From: Leptolyngbya sp. PCC 7375
GTDB lineage: Bacteria > Cyanobacteriota > Cyanobacteriia > Phormidesmidales > Phormidesmidaceae
Length of the DNA: 64,000 nt
Direction of reading: 5' to 3'
NCBI RefSeq assembly: GCF_000316115.1
Contig: NZ_JH993797.1
Coordinates: 2,342,486-2,406,485, forward strand
The notes under the pieces are model-generated. The model saw only the letters and a program-made list of their open reading frames with translations. It had not been told where the DNA came from and did no database searches. Made by a program: the position numbers and the translations under genes. Within the stretch, counting starts at the first letter, position 1; each line of letters begins with the position of its first letter. Below are positions 53,591 through 62,288 of this stretch, piece by piece.

Positions 53591-55768
53591 TTAGTAGACC
53601 TTGACACCTCTAGCCTGTTCCATCAAATATTGATGGGTACTCTTTTCCACCTCCTTGGATTGCGGCTGACGCTGTACATAGGTACCGTCTGACTGCATCT
53701 CCCAAGCCTGACGATTGTCGGCAAGACAAATATCCAAAATATTGCTCAGCTCTCGGCGTAAATGAGGGGCTAGAATCGGTGTCACAGCTTCAACTCGGCG
53801 ATCTAAGTTGCGGGGCATCCAATCGGCACTACCAATGTAAAACTGCTCATTGCCATCATTCTGAAAGTAGAAAATACGAGAGTGCTCTAAAAATCGTCCA
53901 ATGATACTAATGACTCGAATATTTTCGCTCACAGCTTTGACACCAGGCGTTAAACAACAGACACCCCGCACAATCAGGTCGATACTGACCCCCGCTTGAG
54001 ATGCCTGGTAGAGAGCCTGGATAATACCGGGGTCTACAAGAGAATTCATCTTGGCAATGATGCGCCCCTTATCACCATGGGCAGTTTCCTGATGAATTAA
54101 TGCCAGCATGCGCTCTCGCAAAGTAATAGGTGCAATCAGCAGCTGACGATACGCTTTTTGTCGTGAGTATCCCGTCAAGTAGTTAAAGAGATCGGTTAAG
54201 TCTGCGCCCAGATCTTCACTACAGCTCAGCAGGCCCAGATCTGTGTACAGCCGGGCGGTCTTAGGGTTGTAATTGCCAGTGCCGATATGAACATAACGAC
54301 GGATGCCATCGTGTTCTTTACGCACAACAAGGGCAACTTTAGTGTGGGTTTTCAGACCTAAGAGCCCATAAACCACATGTACCCCTGCTTTTTCTAGGGT
54401 ACGGGCCCAGTTAATGTTGTTTTCTTCATCAAAACGAGCTTTTATTTCTACTAAGGCAACAACTTGTTTCCCATTTTCAGCTGCTGAAATCAGCGCATTG
54501 ATTATGGGAGAATCTCCGGATGTGCGATAAAGCGTCATTTTAATCGTCAGCACATCCGGATCAGTTGCCGCCTGAGTAATAAATTGTTGAACGGTGGCCG
54601 CAAATGAAGTATAGGGATGATGAACTAGACGATCGCGACGGCGAATAATTGAAAATACATCATCGCCTTCACCGTCGGTCTCATCATGGTTGATGCGGTG
54701 CCATGGCAAAGGAATCACAGCATTCCAGTCAGGATCTTTCAACTCTGGCAGAGGTAATCCAATTAATTTCATCAAATCACCTAGACCAATAAGACCTTCG
54801 ACGTCATAAATATCGTCCTCGGTCAAATCCATTTCTGAAAGCAAGGTGGCACGTACCTCAGGAGACGTATTTGCCTGGAGCTCTATACGCACTAGGGAGC
54901 CTCCCAGACGCCGCTTACGCAGTTCTTGCTCCAGCGCCAACATTAAATCATCAGCATCATCCTCTTCTACAAACAAATCGGCATTACGGGTAATGCGAAA
55001 CGTGTAATAGTCTTCGATTACCATGCCAGGGAAAAGGAACGCGAGGTTTTGGCCAATCACTTGTTCTAGGGGTATAGCAGCCCAGAGTGCGCCCTTCGGT
55101 TGTTGTGACTTAGGCAATTGGATAAATCTTGGTAAAACCTTAGGTACTTTGATCCGGGCAAAGTGAGTTTCTTCAGAATCTGCTTCCCGCACCACAACCG
55201 CCAGATTGAGACTCAGGTTAGAAATATAGGGAAAGGGATGGCCCGGATCTACGGCCAGTGGTGTCAATACCGGAAATATTTGATCTTCGAAATAGGCTTG
55301 TAGGTAAGCCACTTGCTTGCTGCTGAGATCGTCATAGTCCAGCAGATAGATGCCGTGTTCATGGAGCTGAGTTCTGACTTGCAAAAAGCAATCTTGTTGC
55401 TGAGCAAATGTTGGCCTGAGCTTATTGCCAATGGCTTGCAGATGTTCCATAGGGGTACGACCATCAGCAGTACGACGACTGACCTGGGCTTCAATTTGTT
55501 TTTTGATCCCCGCCACGCGCACCATAAAAAACTCGTCTAGATTATTACTAAAAATCGCTAAGAACTTTAGCCGCTCTAGCATGGGTGTACGTGGATCTAG
55601 CGCTTCGTGGAGCACTCGTTCATTAAACGAGAGCCAGCTTAATTCTCGACTGATGTAATAGTTAGGCGAGGTTAAGTCAATATCAGAGGATACGGCTTTA
55701 GCTTGGCTATTGACATCATCATCTGTAGACCTCTTAGGTGCCGTTTTCTCAGCGCTTTTATCCAACAT
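53591..55768 (-). CDS. ppk1: Polyphosphate kinase 1
   Basis: The 725-residue protein makes polyphosphate from ATP. It opens with a Lys/Asp-rich lead, then NYYISRELSWLSFNERVLHEA, PLAVDPGHPFPYISNLSLNL, RFDEENNINWARTLEKAGVHV, the autophosphorylated His in GLKTHTKVALVVRKE, HIGTGNYNPKTARLYTDLGL and a C-terminal SADWMPRNLDRRVE. All are standard PPK1 features. A small gene lies 35 bp upstream on the same strand. No phosphate-starvation box was looked for in detail. Confidence 0.97.
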   Translation of the reverse strand: MLDKSAEKTAPKRSTDDDVNSQAKAVSSDIDLTSPNYYISRELSWLSFNERVLHEALDPRTPMLERLKFLAIFSNNLDEFFMVRVAGIKKQIEAQVSRRTADGRTPMEHLQAIGNKLRPTFAQQQDCFLQVRTQLHEHGIYLLDYDDLSSKQVAYLQAYFEDQIFPVLTPLAVDPGHPFPYISNLSLNLAVVVREADSEETHFARIKVPKVLPRFIQLPKSQQPKGALWAAIPLEQVIGQNLAFLFPGMVIEDYYTFRITRNADLFVEEDDADDLMLALEQELRKRRLGGSLVRIELQANTSPEVRATLLSEMDLTEDDIYDVEGLIGLGDLMKLIGLPLPELKDPDWNAVIPLPWHRINHDETDGEGDDVFSIIRRRDRLVHHPYTSFAATVQQFITQAATDPDVLTIKMTLYRTSGDSPIINALISAAENGKQVVALVEIKARFDEENNINWARTLEKAGVHVVYGLLGLKTHTKVALVVRKEHDGIRRYVHIGTGNYNPKTARLYTDLGLLSCSEDLGADLTDLFNYLTGYSRQKAYRQLLIAPITLRERMLALIHQETAHGDKGRIIAKMNSLVDPGIIQALYQASQAGVSIDLIVRGVCCLTPGVKAVSENIRVISIIGRFLEHSRIFYFQNDGNEQFYIGSADWMPRNLDRRVEAVTPILAPHLRRELSNILDICLADNRQAWEMQSDGTYVQRQPQSKEVEKSTHQYLMEQARGVKVY

Positions 55769-55803
55769 TTTTGTAGATATCCCTAGTCTATTTCTGACTT
55801 GTT

Positions 55804-56010
55804 CTAGAAAACATCACGCTCACGACCGACCCACCACTCGCCCAATTTCATTAGGTCGTCATGGATATCTGCCACCTGCTTAGCATAGTCATCCGCCGAT
55901 AGCTCATGACGACGTTCTTGAAGCTTTTTGAGCCGTAATTGTATAAGCAGCCAAGGTTTACTAATACCGTCAGTTGCTTCAATATATTTTGCTAACTCAT
56001 GGCTGTTCAT
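55804..56010 (-). CDS. Small conserved-looking cytosolic protein (68 aa)
   Basis: ATG 56010 is preceded by GAGGGAAACC. The protein is helical, charged (LRLKKLQERRHELSADDYAK then VADIHDDLMKLGEWWVGRE) with no membrane segment. It precedes ppk1 by 35 bp on the same strand and is probably cotranscribed. I do not recognise it. Confidence 0.7.
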   Translation of the reverse strand: MNSHELAKYIEATDGISKPWLLIQLRLKKLQERRHELSADDYAKQVADIHDDLMKLGEWWVGRERDVF

Positions 56011-56127
56011 AGGATGGTTTCCCTCGCAAATAGTAAGGTAAGGTCACTGACAGAGGTATATTTTTTTCACACCATCTTTACCTTACTGAAAAATCCAGAC
56101 TCGTTATGGCGAACCGTCCTAATGAGT

Positions 56128-56171
56128 AAACCCGCAGAAGGGGAAGCACTTTAGCTCCTCTCTGCGGGTTT
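56128..56171 (-). terminator. Terminator hairpin after the TM-helix protein gene
   Basis: AAACCCGCAGA and TCTGCGGGTTT form an 11-bp stem, with inner GGGGA/TCCTC pairs. It lies 55 nt downstream of the minus-strand stop at 56226. The T-run is longer in the plus direction (TTTTTAATT), so it may work both ways. Confidence 0.75.
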
Positions 56172-56225
56172 TTAATTAAGTTAGCATCCTATCAAGTATT
56201 TGGGATGCTTGTATCCCTGAGCAGA

Positions 56226-57848
56226 TTAACGCTTCAGGGTATTTACCCAATCACGCAGGTTTTCAGCAGCCACATCACGTCCACCCAAACCAAAGGAGAT
56301 CGCAATTGCCACAGCCACAGACCCTAACAATAAACCAAAGGCAAGGTTAACAATGCTGGTGGCCAAACCGATGTGCTGTAGAGCCATCGAGCCCACTAAA
56401 GCAATAATGGCAATCCGAGCAGTCTGGGCCAGGGTATTCGACGAAGACATGCCCATACCGCTAACCAAACGGAAGGCTAAGTTCGCCGCATATAGGCCAA
56501 CGGCGAAGATGAGAACACCGGTTAGCACTCGGGCCGAGACAGCCAGAATATTGCTAACAATTTCAGTTAGAACGGGAAAACCAAGAATTTCAGTAGCAGT
56601 CACTGCACCGAGTAGAACAATGCCCACTAGAGCAATGATCCCAACAATCTCAGAAGGGGTCTTTTGAGGTGGCTCTACGGCGGGCATGGGCTCACCTTCA
56701 GCCAAGGTAGACACTTCAGGTTCGGGTGCAGTGAGTTCAGGGAAACCAAGCAGGCTAGTAACATTGTCAAAGCCGATACCCGATAGTAAACCCACCACTA
56801 AATCGGACACAAATTGACCAATGAAGTAGAAGACCACCAATACTACACCAGCAGCAAGTACCTGAGGAATGATAAAGAGCACTCGCTCCAACATCTCCAC
56901 GGCAGGCCCAGAAATTGCCTCAATGTTGAGCTCATTTAGGGCTGCGATCGCAGCTGGGATCAAGATCAAGGTGTAAACCAAAACACCCGCCAGGCTAGAA
57001 ATAGAAGTGCCATCATCAGGGCGAGAGGCAAGACCAAAACGAGCGCCAAAGTTATCAGCCCCCGTTGCCATCAGCAGATTGGTGACGATTCCTTTAACAA
57101 TATTGGCAACCAACCAACCAATACCAAAGACAATAGCGGCGGTAATGATCTGAGGAATGGCCGATAGGAAATTGCTGAGCAGCTCTTCAACAGGACCTAA
57201 TAAACCGGGCAGCTGTAGAGCACTCAGTACCAGCGGCAAAGATAGGAGGAAAATGAACCAGTAAACGACATTCCCTAGGGTGTCGTTTACCTGGAAAGAA
57301 TTGCCTTCAGAATCAACGCCCGTCTGTTCAGACAACCGCTCATCCAGGTTAAAGCGACCAAGACCGTTAACAACAGCGGACTTAACTACCTTAGCAATCA
57401 CCCAAGTAACAAATAGGATGACAGCTGCACCTGCGAGACGAGGCACATACTCAAAGACAGTTTGCAATAAACCGCCAATGGGCTGTGAAACCGAATCCAA
57501 TTTGAGCGCATTCAAAATGGCGATCAAGAAGAAAAGCATCACCACCCAGAACACGACGCTACCGACCGTGCTCTCGACAGAGACATCATTCCCTAACCCA
57601 GCCTTACTAGCTAGCTGATTGTCGAGATTTGTTTTACTGAGCAAAAATTTAACAAATGCTTTCGCAATTGTGGCAATCACCAGGCCCACAATTAAAAGCA
57701 AGAAGGCACCAAGCAAACCAGGCAAAAACGTACCCAGCTGATTGCTAATGCTACTCGTAAATTCAGTAATCGAATTTGTCTGAGCAAGATTGAATGTAGG
57801 GTTCAAACTTAACCAGTCAAACCCAACCACCCCGTGGAGTTGAGTCAT
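56226..57848 (-). CDS. Mechanosensitive-channel-family TM-helix protein (five repeats)
   Basis: The 540 residues hold five copies of the conserved TM-helix unit (PF05552-like), at about 35-75, 130-170, 215-255, 320-360 and 435-475, each a Pro/Leu/Gly helix ending in V..K/N.V. The pattern occurs in the YfgG/MscS-related cyanobacterial families, but no MscS pore or beta domain is visible. Function as a channel or sensor is inferred. A Pro/Glu-rich loop (AEGEPMPAVEPPQKTP) sits between repeats 4 and 5. Confidence 0.83.
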   Translation of the reverse strand: MTQLHGVVGFDWLSLNPTFNLAQTNSITEFTSSISNQLGTFLPGLLGAFLLLIVGLVIATIAKAFVKFLLSKTNLDNQLASKAGLGNDVSVESTVGSVVFWVVMLFFLIAILNALKLDSVSQPIGGLLQTVFEYVPRLAGAAVILFVTWVIAKVVKSAVVNGLGRFNLDERLSEQTGVDSEGNSFQVNDTLGNVVYWFIFLLSLPLVLSALQLPGLLGPVEELLSNFLSAIPQIITAAIVFGIGWLVANIVKGIVTNLLMATGADNFGARFGLASRPDDGTSISSLAGVLVYTLILIPAAIAALNELNIEAISGPAVEMLERVLFIIPQVLAAGVVLVVFYFIGQFVSDLVVGLLSGIGFDNVTSLLGFPELTAPEPEVSTLAEGEPMPAVEPPQKTPSEIVGIIALVGIVLLGAVTATEILGFPVLTEIVSNILAVSARVLTGVLIFAVGLYAANLAFRLVSGMGMSSSNTLAQTARIAIIALVGSMALQHIGLATSIVNLAFGLLLGSVAVAIAISFGLGGRDVAAENLRDWVNTLKR

Positions 57849-58159
57849 TGTTCTCTATTGCCTACTGAACATCTACATGTGCCGAACATGGCACTACACC
57901 TATGTGCAAAAAAAATCATGTTTGCCCATAGGTTAGCGCCTAATTTCATTTTTTTTTCCCGGAAGCTACATTAATAGCAGACTTTGTAATAAATCCCCTG
58001 TATTTCTAGGTACAACCGCCCATAATTCATGATTTCCTGGGGTTGTCAAGCAACAATTAGCCGATTTTAGGCATTTTTTGCTACTTCACGTATGCAGAAG
58101 ACTACTCAGTCCATGGATTACTCCGGGCATTGCTGATCCCCAGGCACTGACTCCTCAGA
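57849..58159. other. Gap between gyrA and TM-helix gene
   Basis: About 310 bp, with poly-A and poly-T runs (near 57907-57956). No ORF and no strong hairpin is seen. It should contain the promoter of the TM-helix gene and the end of the gyrA transcript. Confidence 0.45.
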
Positions 58160-60958
58160 CTACTCATCACCAGATGCGTCATCGCCAGATGCGTCATCGC
58201 CACTAGCATCTTCTAATTCATCGTTAACAGCAGCATCAGCTACAGACTCATCTACGGGCTCGGGGGACGACTGATCAGTTTGAGCCTCCGCTGCGATCAC
58301 AGCCTCTGTGACGTCATCTTCTGTGATCACAGCCTCTGTGACGCCATCTTCTGTGATCACAGCCTCTGTGACGCCATCTTCTGTGACGCCATCTTCTGTG
58401 ACGCCATCTTCTGTGACGTCATCCGCAATCTCCAGCTCAGGCACAACAGCAACCGCCGCGATCGCATCATCGCCATCCAAACGCTGCAGTTGCACGCCCG
58501 TTGCCATTCTTGACTGGATTGAAATGGCATCAATTGCCTGACGAATGATGATGCCGCGTTGGGTAACTAACATGAGCTCATCCTTGGAGTTTACAATTCG
58601 AAGGGCGACTAGCTCATCATTTTCCTTGCGGAATTTCATACCCACCAAGCCCATACCAGCCCGATTTTGCAGGCGGAAATTATCCACAGGCACCCGTTTA
58701 CCCAAGCCACCAGCCGCAATAATCAATACCCAGGGACCACAATCTCCTTCGTCGGCCACAGTCGCCTCATCATTCTCATCATCACCTACATCAGACGCTG
58801 CCACCTGAGCAGTAACCGCCGCAGGCAAGATATCCATGCTAATCAGCCGATCACCATGCCGCAGAGACATTGACTTCACACCACGGGTGGGGCGTCCCAA
58901 GGGTCTGAGCTGATCGTTGTCAGCCCTAAAGTGAATTGTCATCCCCTGCTGAGAACCAATAATAATGCTGTCTTCAGCGCGGGCTAAGCGGACCCATCGC
59001 AGCTGGTCGCCCTCTTCTAGAGAAATAGCAATCAGACCATTGGCCCGAATATTGCCAAAGGCAGATAGGGCCGTCTTTTTAATAAAGCCCCCCTGGGTGA
59101 GCATGACCAGGTACACATCTTCGGCAAACTCTTGCACACCCAGCACTGACGTCACTTTCTCTTCCCGAGGAATGGGCAACATTTGCACAATTGGGTTACC
59201 CCGTGCTACCCGAGACCCCTCCGGAATCTGATAAGCCCGCAGCGTATAGGCCACACCTCGATCGGTAAAGAACAGCATATGGTCGTGGGTGCAACAGGTA
59301 ATGAAGTGCTCAATGGCATCATCGTCCTTCATCCGCGTACCTGACTTACCACGAGTCGCTCGATTCTGCGCCTCAAATGTAGACACAGGCATACGCTTGA
59401 TGTAGCCTTGCTCGGTCACCAGAATAACGACCTGCTCATTGGCAATTAAAGAAATATCCGTCAGCTCATCTTCAGCTGCTTCAATTACAGTGCGCCGTTC
59501 ATTGGCATGGTTACTACGCAGCTGCTGTAATTCTTCCTCAATAATGGCCAGAATGCGTTCACGACGAGCCAAAATATCACGCAAATCGGCGATTTTCTCC
59601 TGGAGAGCTTCATGCTCCTGCTGAATTTTGTCAGCTTCCAATGCGGTCAAACGACGCAGCTGCATCTGCAGGATGGCATCGGCCTGGGCAGACGATAGCT
59701 CATAGGATTCCATCAGTTCCTGTTTCGCAGTGCCCACATCGGCGGCATGGCGAATCAGTGCAATCACCGCATCCAGATTATCCAGGGCAATCAGATATCC
59801 CTGTAAAATATGATCTCTCTCTTCAGCCTTACGCAGCTCATACCGAGTCCGTCGGGTAATTGTCTCTACTCGAAACTCTAAAAAGACCTCTAAAAACTGT
59901 CGCAGTGTTAACAACTGAGGCTCACCATTGACCAAGGCCAACATGTTGACGCCAAAGTTGTTCTGTAACGGCGTTTGCTTGTAGAGATTGTTGAGCACCA
60001 CCTTAGGATAGGCGTCTCGCTTGAGTTCGATGACGATACGCATGCCGTCGCGATCGCTCTCATCACGGATATCGGAAATGCCGTCTAATCGACGATCGTT
60101 AACGAGTTCAGCAATCTTCTCAATCAGACCAGCCTTGTTAGTTTGATAGGGCAGTTCCGTAACAATAATGGCTTCTCGATCAGGACGACCTGGGTATTCA
60201 ATGGTCTCAATGGAGGCCACAGCACGCATGGTGACAGAACCACGACCTGTCAAATAAGCATCGCGAATGCCGTTGCTGCCAATAATCTGAGCCCCTGTGG
60301 GGAAATCGGGTCCAGGAATATGATTCAGCATCAGTTCCTGACTAGTGATTTCAGGATTTTGAATCAGGGCAATCACGCCATCGACCAGCTCACCAAGATT
60401 ATGGGGAGGAATGTTAGTCGCCATCCCCACGGCAATTCCAGAAGACCCGTTTAGCAATAACTGAGGTATCCGTGCAGGCATGACGGTGGGTTCTTGCTGA
60501 GAACCGTCAAAGTTATCTGCAAAGTCAACAGTCTCGGATTCGATATCTTGCAGCAGGGCATGACTGGTTAGCGCATGCAACCTTGACTCGGTATATCGCA
60601 TGGCCGCTGGCGGATCATTGTCGATGGAACCAAAATTTCCATGGCCATCAATCAAAGGGGATCGCATGGAAAAGTCTTGAGCCATCCGCACCAGGGCGTC
60701 GTACACAGCGGTGTCGCCGTGGGGATGGTATTTACCTAAAACTTCACCAACAACACGAGCACATTTTCGGAAAGGTCTATCCGCAGTTAAGCCCAATTCG
60801 TGCATAGCGTAGAGAATGCGACGATGCACGGGCTTTAGACCATCTCTAGCGTCCGGCAAGGCCCGCCCTACAATGACGCTCATGGCGTATTCTAAGTAGG
60901 ACCGGGACATCTCGTTGCGCAGATCAGTGGATACAATCCGCTCTTGGGGATTACTCAT
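58160..60958 (-). CDS. gyrA: DNA gyrase subunit A
   Basis: From ATG 60958 the protein has 932 residues, longer than the usual 850-870. It has [40 protein letters not shown], the active-site Tyr in [30 protein letters not shown] and the GyrA box-like [15 protein letters not shown], followed by six beta-pinwheel blades. The last 80 or so residues are an acidic tail of [15 protein letters not shown] repeats and DASGD units. The tail is encoded by tandem DNA repeats (58291-58425 and 58166-58210). GyrA with GyrB introduces negative supercoils. Confidence 0.97.
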   Translation of the reverse strand: MSNPQERIVSTDLRNEMSRSYLEYAMSVIVGRALPDARDGLKPVHRRILYAMHELGLTADRPFRKCARVVGEVLGKYHPHGDTAVYDALVRMAQDFSMRSPLIDGHGNFGSIDNDPPAAMRYTESRLHALTSHALLQDIESETVDFADNFDGSQQEPTVMPARIPQLLLNGSSGIAVGMATNIPPHNLGELVDGVIALIQNPEITSQELMLNHIPGPDFPTGAQIIGSNGIRDAYLTGRGSVTMRAVASIETIEYPGRPDREAIIVTELPYQTNKAGLIEKIAELVNDRRLDGISDIRDESDRDGMRIVIELKRDAYPKVVLNNLYKQTPLQNNFGVNMLALVNGEPQLLTLRQFLEVFLEFRVETITRRTRYELRKAEERDHILQGYLIALDNLDAVIALIRHAADVGTAKQELMESYELSSAQADAILQMQLRRLTALEADKIQQEHEALQEKIADLRDILARRERILAIIEEELQQLRSNHANERRTVIEAAEDELTDISLIANEQVVILVTEQGYIKRMPVSTFEAQNRATRGKSGTRMKDDDAIEHFITCCTHDHMLFFTDRGVAYTLRAYQIPEGSRVARGNPIVQMLPIPREEKVTSVLGVQEFAEDVYLVMLTQGGFIKKTALSAFGNIRANGLIAISLEEGDQLRWVRLARAEDSIIIGSQQGMTIHFRADNDQLRPLGRPTRGVKSMSLRHGDRLISMDILPAAVTAQVAASDVGDDENDEATVADEGDCGPWVLIIAAGGLGKRVPVDNFRLQNRAGMGLVGMKFRKENDELVALRIVNSKDELMLVTQRGIIIRQAIDAISIQSRMATGVQLQRLDGDDAIAAVAVVPELEIADDVTEDGVTEDGVTEDGVTEAVITEDGVTEAVITEDDVTEAVIAAEAQTDQSSPEPVDESVADAAVNDELEDASGDDASGDDASGDE
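58166..58210. repeat. 3 x 15-nt tandem repeat in gyrA 3' end
   Basis: Units ATCACCAGATGCGTC, ATCGCCAGATGCGTC and ATCGCCACTAGCATC are adjacent. On the minus strand they encode DASGD repeats. They lie in the last 50 nt before the stop codon. Confidence 0.85.
58291..58425. repeat. 3 x 30-nt and 3 x 15-nt tandem repeats in gyrA tail
   Basis: Three 30-nt units (CTG.GATCACAGCCTCTGTG plus ACG.CATCTT) at 58291, 58321 and 58351 are followed by three 15-nt units (CTGTGACG.CATC..) at 58381, 58396 and 58411. They encode [10 protein letters not shown] decads and EDGVT pentads. No spacers, so it is not a CRISPR. Confidence 0.9.
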
Positions 60959-61268
60959 ACGGAAAAGAGACTCCAAAAATGCCGGAAAAACAATACCTAA
61001 CTTGATAAATTCTTAGCAGGTTTTTTAAGGTCCCAAATTTAGGGATATTTAGGAAAGTTTTCCTGGGAAATTTTTACTAAGAATGCATAAAATCTTAGCA
61101 CATTACTGGCATTCTTGATGATCACCGTAACCCAATAAAAAAGGGGGTTTGAGGTGGATCCTATGTCACTGTCTAGCCCCACGAATTATCCATGGGGATG
61201 TTCCGACAAAAGGAGTTCTCGAAAAAAGTAATTTGCAATGGCCTTTAAAGACTCTGGAGAGAAAATTA
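60959..61268. other. Gap between gyrA and the deacetylase gene
   Basis: This 310-bp stretch between divergent genes should hold both promoters. An extended frame from 61149 would add 40 residues to the deacetylase but lacks a signal, whereas the downstream GTG has a good ribosome-binding site. A long A/T tract (60983-61095) fits a leader. Confidence 0.5.
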
Positions 61269-62219
61269 GTGATACCCACCACTGCCCCCTTTCGCATCAT
61301 CTATTCCGACCGTTTTTTGGACCACGATACAGGGCCGGGCCATCCTGAAAATGCCGGCCGATTAACGGCGGTGGTCACAGCCTTGAAAGCCCATGCCATG
61401 GGCAACCAGTTGGAGTGGGTAGAACCTTGCGATCGCAACCCCCTAGACTGGATTAATGCTGTCCATGATCCGGCCTATGTCCTGACCCTGCAACGCATTG
61501 CTGAACGGGGCGGCGGGCGATTGGATGCCGATACTCCGGTGTCAGCCGCCAGCTACCAAATTGCCCTACTGGCCGTATCTGCTTGGTTAGACGGGGTGGA
61601 CTATGTTACGGACAACCAGGGTGCCTCTGGGTTTGTCCTCGCCCGTCCTCCGGGTCACCATGCGGAATATAGTCAGGGTATGGGGTTTTGTCTGCTAAGC
61701 AATGTTGCGATCGCGGCCCGCTACGCCTTAGAAAAACCTGGTATTGATCGAGTTGCCATTCTTGACTGGGATGTTCACCATGGCAATGGTACCCAGCAGC
61801 TAGTCAGCAATCAACGTCAGATCGTCTACTGCTCTTTACACCAAATGCCCGCCTACCCCGGCACTGGTCAAGCAGGGGAAACAGGGATGCACGGCAATGT
61901 GCTCAACATTCCCATGGCCTCAGGTAGTACCGTCAAGGATTATAAACACCGGTTTGAACAGCAAGTAGTCCCATTTTTTCAACAGTTTCAGCCAGATTTA
62001 TTACTCGTCAGTGCGGGATACGATGCCAACGCCTCTGATCCCCTGGCAGGCATCGATTTAATGCCCGCAGACTATGGCTTTTTGGCAGCAGCCTGTCACA
62101 AAGTGGCCCCCCGAGTCCTATTTGGACTAGAGGGGGGCTACGATTATCAGGCCCTTAGCCAATCAGTGATTGCCACCATTGAAGCAGTCCTACAGACTAG
62201 AAATCTAAGGGCAAGCTAA
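61269..62219 (+). CDS. Histone-deacetylase-family (arginase/deacetylase superfamily) protein
   Basis: Starting at GTG 61269 (GGAGAGA 6 nt upstream) gives 316 residues. RPPGHHAE, VAILDWDVHHGNGTQQ, LLVSAGYDANASDPLAG and LEGGYDYQAL contain the conserved His pair and Zn ligands (Asp-His-Asp). Relatives act on acetylated lysine, polyamines or acetoin-related compounds (AcuC). The substrate cannot be told. It converges with the phosphorylase gene across a terminator. Confidence 0.9.
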   Translation: MIPTTAPFRIIYSDRFLDHDTGPGHPENAGRLTAVVTALKAHAMGNQLEWVEPCDRNPLDWINAVHDPAYVLTLQRIAERGGGRLDADTPVSAASYQIALLAVSAWLDGVDYVTDNQGASGFVLARPPGHHAEYSQGMGFCLLSNVAIAARYALEKPGIDRVAILDWDVHHGNGTQQLVSNQRQIVYCSLHQMPAYPGTGQAGETGMHGNVLNIPMASGSTVKDYKHRFEQQVVPFFQQFQPDLLLVSAGYDANASDPLAGIDLMPADYGFLAAACHKVAPRVLFGLEGGYDYQALSQSVIATIEAVLQTRNLRAS

Positions 62220-62246
62220 AAGCCCTAGAAGAGCATGCTTCAACGA

Positions 62247-62281
62247 AAAAGCGAGGAGAGGGGGTTTGCCTGCCTCTCCTC
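62247..62281 (-). terminator. Terminator of the alpha-glucan phosphorylase gene
   Basis: GAGGAGAGG/CCTCTCCTC (9 bp) with an 11-nt loop; on the minus strand it is followed by GCTTTTTCG. It lies 8 nt downstream of the phosphorylase stop and also 34 nt after the deacetylase stop. Confidence 0.75.
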
Positions 62282-62288
62282 TTATCCG

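Noticed and set aside
58291-58425. Regular repeats resembling a CRISPR array
   Set aside because: They are head-to-tail with no spacers and encode in-frame peptide repeats of GyrA.
58280-58541. Plus-strand frames over the gyrA tail
   Set aside because: They arise from the tandem repeats in the complementary strand and give low-complexity peptides without a ribosome-binding site.
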